Source: Thermoplasmata archaeon (GTDB taxonomy: Archaea; Thermoplasmatota; Thermoplasmata; Lutacidiplasmatales; UBA184). Taken from it: a DNA stretch of 8,127 nucleotides. This document shows, one piece after another, positions 6,113 to 8,127 of this stretch (its first letter is position 1; each line of letters starts with the position of its first letter). Location: assembly GCA_021828715.1 (NCBI GenBank), contig JAJZDF010000018.1:1-8127 (forward strand). Reading direction: 5' to 3'. Below the pieces are notes generated by a model, which was not told the DNA's origin, did not search any database, and saw nothing but the letters and a program-made list of their open reading frames with translations. A program made the position numbers and the translations under genes.

Positions 6113-7422
6113 TAGGGGTCCAATCGGTAGCGGTCGCGGGGAAATAGGCGTGCCTCCCGGACGTTCGCGAGGCCGGCGAGCGCACCGACCATCCGGTCGA
6201 CCCCGAACCCCCAGCCGCCGTGCGGCGGCATGCCGAAGCGGAACGCCTCGAGGTAGGCGGGGAACGCTGCCGGGTCGAAGCCGCCGTGACGGAGGTTTTC
6301 GAGCAGCCGGTCGATCCGGTGCTCGCGGGGGCCCCCGCTCGCGATCTCGAGCCCGCGGTACTCGAGGTCGAAATAGGCGGTCCGGGTCGGGTCGTCGTCC
6401 CGGCGCCGTGCGTAGAACGTCTTCTCCTTGACCGCCGTCGGGAAGTCGGTCAGGAAGTAGAACGACGTCCCGAGCGCGCGCTCGACCCGCGCGCCGATCG
6501 CCTTCTCGTCCTCGGTGCCGAAGTCGAGCTCGGCGCCCCGCCGCCCGAGCCACTCTTCCGCCGTGTCGAACGGGATCCGGGGGAAGGGAGCGGAGAGCTC
6601 CGGGAATCCCGAGGCGAGGGGGTTTTCCGATTCCGCGAGCGTCTCCCGGGCCTTCCCGAGCGCGTCGCGGACGACCTCCTCCAGCATCGCCCGAAGGTCC
6701 TCGGCCGAGTCGATGAAGGCCATCTCGGCGTCGAGCATCCCGATCTCCGTCAGGTGGCGGACCGTGTCGGACGGTTCGGCGCGGAAGACCGGGCCGATCT
6801 CGAAGACCCGCTCGAAGCCGGCGCCCATCAGCATCTGCTTGTAGAGTTGCGGGCTCTGGGCGAGGAACGCCGGCTCTCCGAAGTAGTCGACGCGGAACAG
6901 GGTGGCGCCGCCTTCGGCGCCCTGACGGAGGATCTTCGGGGTCTCGACCTCGAGGAACCCGCGGGCCCGGTACGCCGCGCGGAACGAGGCGAGGAGGGCG
7001 GAGCGGAGCTCGAAGATCGCCCGCACTGCGGGCTTGCGGAGGTCGAGGACCCGGTGGTCGAATCGGGTGTCGAGATCCACGCCTACCTTGTCGACGACCC
7101 CGAGCGGCAGCGGCGTCTCGGCCCGGGAAAGGACCCGGATCGTGGTCGGGACCAGCTCGACGCCCCGGTTCGCCTTCTCCGAGCGCCGGATCGTTCCCTC
7201 GACCTCGACCACGGACTCGCGGGGCAGATCGGCGAGCTCGCGGAACAGCTCGGGGGAGGCGACCCCCTTCTTCAGGGTGACCTGGAGGGTTCCGGCGCGG
7301 TCGCGGACGATCGCGAAGGCGACGCCGCCGAGGGCGCGGTACTCCTCGAGGAAACCGGCGATGCGGACGGTGTCGCCGTCCCGCCGGGCCGCCTCACGCG
7401 AGAGCAGTCGAGGGACCGACAC
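6112..7422 (-). CDS. aspS: Aspartyl-tRNA synthetase, archaeal/eukaryotic class IIb type
   Basis: It attaches aspartate to tRNA-Asp. With the GTG at 7420-7422 it has 436 residues, normal for archaeal AspRS. An N-terminal OB anticodon-binding domain (about 15-100) leads to the class II core: motif 1 from DLRKPAVRAIF to FLEVETPK (127-163), the flipping-loop area EGGATLF (170-176), LAQSPQLYKQ (187-196), motif 2 FEIGPVFRAE (207-216) with RHLTEI, and motif 3 GMPPHGGWGFGVDR (397-410, R410). QSPQ and DLEYRGLEI mark it as AspRS rather than AsnRS. Two details stand out: residues 26 and 85, which govern tRNA-Asp versus tRNA-Asn discrimination, are E and N, and the usual GGQREHR reads GGPREHR (363-369). 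The start has GGAGG at 7432-7436, 9 nt upstream, and lies 29 nt inside the pyrG end. A much longer open frame upstream is a shadow of pyrG. Confidence 0.95.
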   Translation of the reverse strand: MSVPRLLSREAARRDGDTVRIAGFLEEYRALGGVAFAIVRDRAGTLQVTLKKGVASPELFRELADLPRESVVEVEGTIRRSEKANRGVELVPTTIRVLSRAETPLPLGVVDKVGVDLDTRFDHRVLDLRKPAVRAIFELRSALLASFRAAYRARGFLEVETPKILRQGAEGGATLFRVDYFGEPAFLAQSPQLYKQMLMGAGFERVFEIGPVFRAEPSDTVRHLTEIGMLDAEMAFIDSAEDLRAMLEEVVRDALGKARETLAESENPLASGFPELSAPFPRIPFDTAEEWLGRRGAELDFGTEDEKAIGARVERALGTSFYFLTDFPTAVKEKTFYARRRDDDPTRTAYFDLEYRGLEIASGGPREHRIDRLLENLRHGGFDPAAFPAYLEAFRFGMPPHGGWGFGVDRMVGALAGLANVREARLFPRDRYRLDP

Positions 7423-8127
7423 GGTCCGGCGCCTCCGCGCGGGCGTGGGCGGCGCGGACCAGCGCCAGGTAGAGGGGATGGGGCGCCTCCGGCCGCGAGA
7501 GGAACTCGGGGTGGAACTGGACGCCGACGAAGAACGGATGGTCGGGCCGCTCCAGCACCTCGACGCGTCCGTCCGGGGAGAGCCCGGTGATGCGGAGGCC
7601 GACCGACGCGAGCCGGTCGAAATAGGCCGGGTTGATCTCGTACCGGTGGCGATGCCGCTCCCAGATCTCGGTCCGACCGTAGACCTCGGCGACCCGGGAC
7701 CCGGGAGTGAGCTCGATCCGCTGCGAGCCGAGCCGCATCGTGCCGCCCAGGTCGTTGACGCCCCGCTGCTGCTCGAGGAGCCCGACGATCGGCTCCGGGG
7801 TGGCCGGGTCGACCTCGGTCGAGTTCGCGCGCTCCAGTCCCAGGAGGCTCCGCGCGGCCTCGACCGCGGCGATCTGGAACCCGTAGCAGACCCCGAGGAA
7901 CGGGATCCCGCGGCTGCGGGCGATCTCGATCGCACGGACCTTCCCCTCGACCCCACGGGTCCCGAACCCCCCGGGGACCAGCAGCCCGTCGGCCCGCTCG
8001 AGACGGCCGACCAGCCCGGGGTTCTTCGGGATGTCCTCCGCGTCGAACCAGTGGAGTCGGACCTCCGAGCCGAGGAGCCCCTGGGCATGGTGAAATGCCT
8101 CGGTGTGGGACAGGTAGGCGTCCCGGA
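7394..8127 (-). CDS. pyrG: CTP synthase, C-terminal glutaminase part (5' truncated)
   Basis: The visible 243 residues enter from the right edge and end at a TGA (7394-7396). CTP synthase makes CTP from UTP, ATP and glutamine, the last step of pyrimidine nucleotide synthesis. The start of the visible part, RDAYLSHTEAFHHA, is the junction between the amidoligase and glutaminase domains. The class I glutamine amidotransferase domain then has the oxyanion loop VPGGFGTRG, the nucleophile Cys in GVCYGFQ (visible residue 80, bases 7886-7888), the ANSTEVDP segment, and the His-Glu pair in QFHPEF (H205, E207). The ATP-binding synthetase half lies outside the window. The last 29 nt overlap the aspS start in another frame, so aspS translation is probably coupled to pyrG. 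An internal ATG at 7736-7738 is not a start, because family sequence continues far upstream of it. Confidence 0.96.
   Translation of the reverse strand, partial: RDAYLSHTEAFHHAQGLLGSEVRLHWFDAEDIPKNPGLVGRLERADGLLVPGGFGTRGVEGKVRAIEIARSRGIPFLGVCYGFQIAAVEAARSLLGLERANSTEVDPATPEPIVGLLEQQRGVNDLGGTMRLGSQRIELTPGSRVAEVYGRTEIWERHRHRYEINPAYFDRLASVGLRITGLSPDGRVEVLERPDHPFFVGVQFHPEFLSRPEAPHPLYLALVRAAHARAEAPDRVGPSTALA
7432..7436 (-). promoter_or_regulatory. Shine-Dalgarno deciding the aspS GTG start
   Basis: GGAGG on the minus strand lies 9 nt before GTG at 7420-7422, within the pyrG coding end. It supports GTG as the aspS start and points to reinitiation by ribosomes finishing pyrG. Confidence 0.6.

Noticed and set aside
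6096..6185. GTG at 6185 as the mcm start
   Set aside because: It would overlap aspS by 74 nt, has no convincing SD, and adds residues unlike MCM N-termini. The strong SD at 6103-6112 points to a start near 6095.
4578..6431. 617-codon plus-strand open frame opposite mcm and aspS
   Set aside because: It is antisense to complete MCM and AspRS motifs. Its length comes from the scarcity of stop codons in high-GC sequence.
6220..7590. 456-codon plus-strand open frame opposite aspS and pyrG
   Set aside because: It is a shadow of two well-identified genes and has no domain signature.
7423..8088. Upstream extension of aspS to an ATG at 8088
   Set aside because: This part reads the pyrG region in the wrong frame and is Ser/Arg/Pro-rich. 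The GTG at 7422 with GGAGG gives the normal AspRS length.

Overview
The window reads as the chromosome of a GC-rich archaeon. The gene content is archaeal: an MCM helicase, an NMD3-family protein, a DUF424 protein, an archaeal-type SepF, a HerA-family ATPase and an archaeal/eukaryotic-type AspRS. Shine-Dalgarno (SD) motifs of the GGAGG type occur at some genes. An uncultured euryarchaeal lineage such as a high-GC Thermoplasmatota is my guess; the sequence alone does not settle it.

Layout. On the plus strand, 1-815 is the 3' part of a HerA-family ATPase gene. It ends 21 bp from the end of a convergent, minus-strand gene set that fills the rest of the window. Read in the direction of transcription (right to left) this set is: pyrG (CTP synthase, 5' end outside the window), aspS (AspRS, 29-nt overlap with pyrG), mcm (16 nt after aspS), a DUF424 gene, nmd3 (6 nt later), sepF (49 nt later) and pepA (M17 aminopeptidase, 12 nt later). 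No gap exceeds 100 bp. I see no tRNA, rRNA, mobile element, CRISPR array or long repeat.

How the genes fit together. The minus-strand run is a tight housekeeping cluster joining nucleotide supply (CTP), tRNA charging, the replicative helicase, two poorly understood translation or ribosome-linked proteins (DUF424, NMD3), a division-ring anchor (SepF) and peptide turnover. Overlaps and short gaps suggest one or two transcripts, with possible internal promoters in the only two larger gaps (95 bp before DUF424, 49 bp before sepF).

The most notable points are as follows. The mcm gene has a near-perfect SD but no ATG, GTG or TTG where the start should be; an ACG sits there instead. AspRS carries neither of the known residue pairs at the two positions that set tRNA discrimination. 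NMD3 is minimal, ending straight after its conserved core. I found no convincing new defence or mobile system; this is a core-genome region with a few unusual details.
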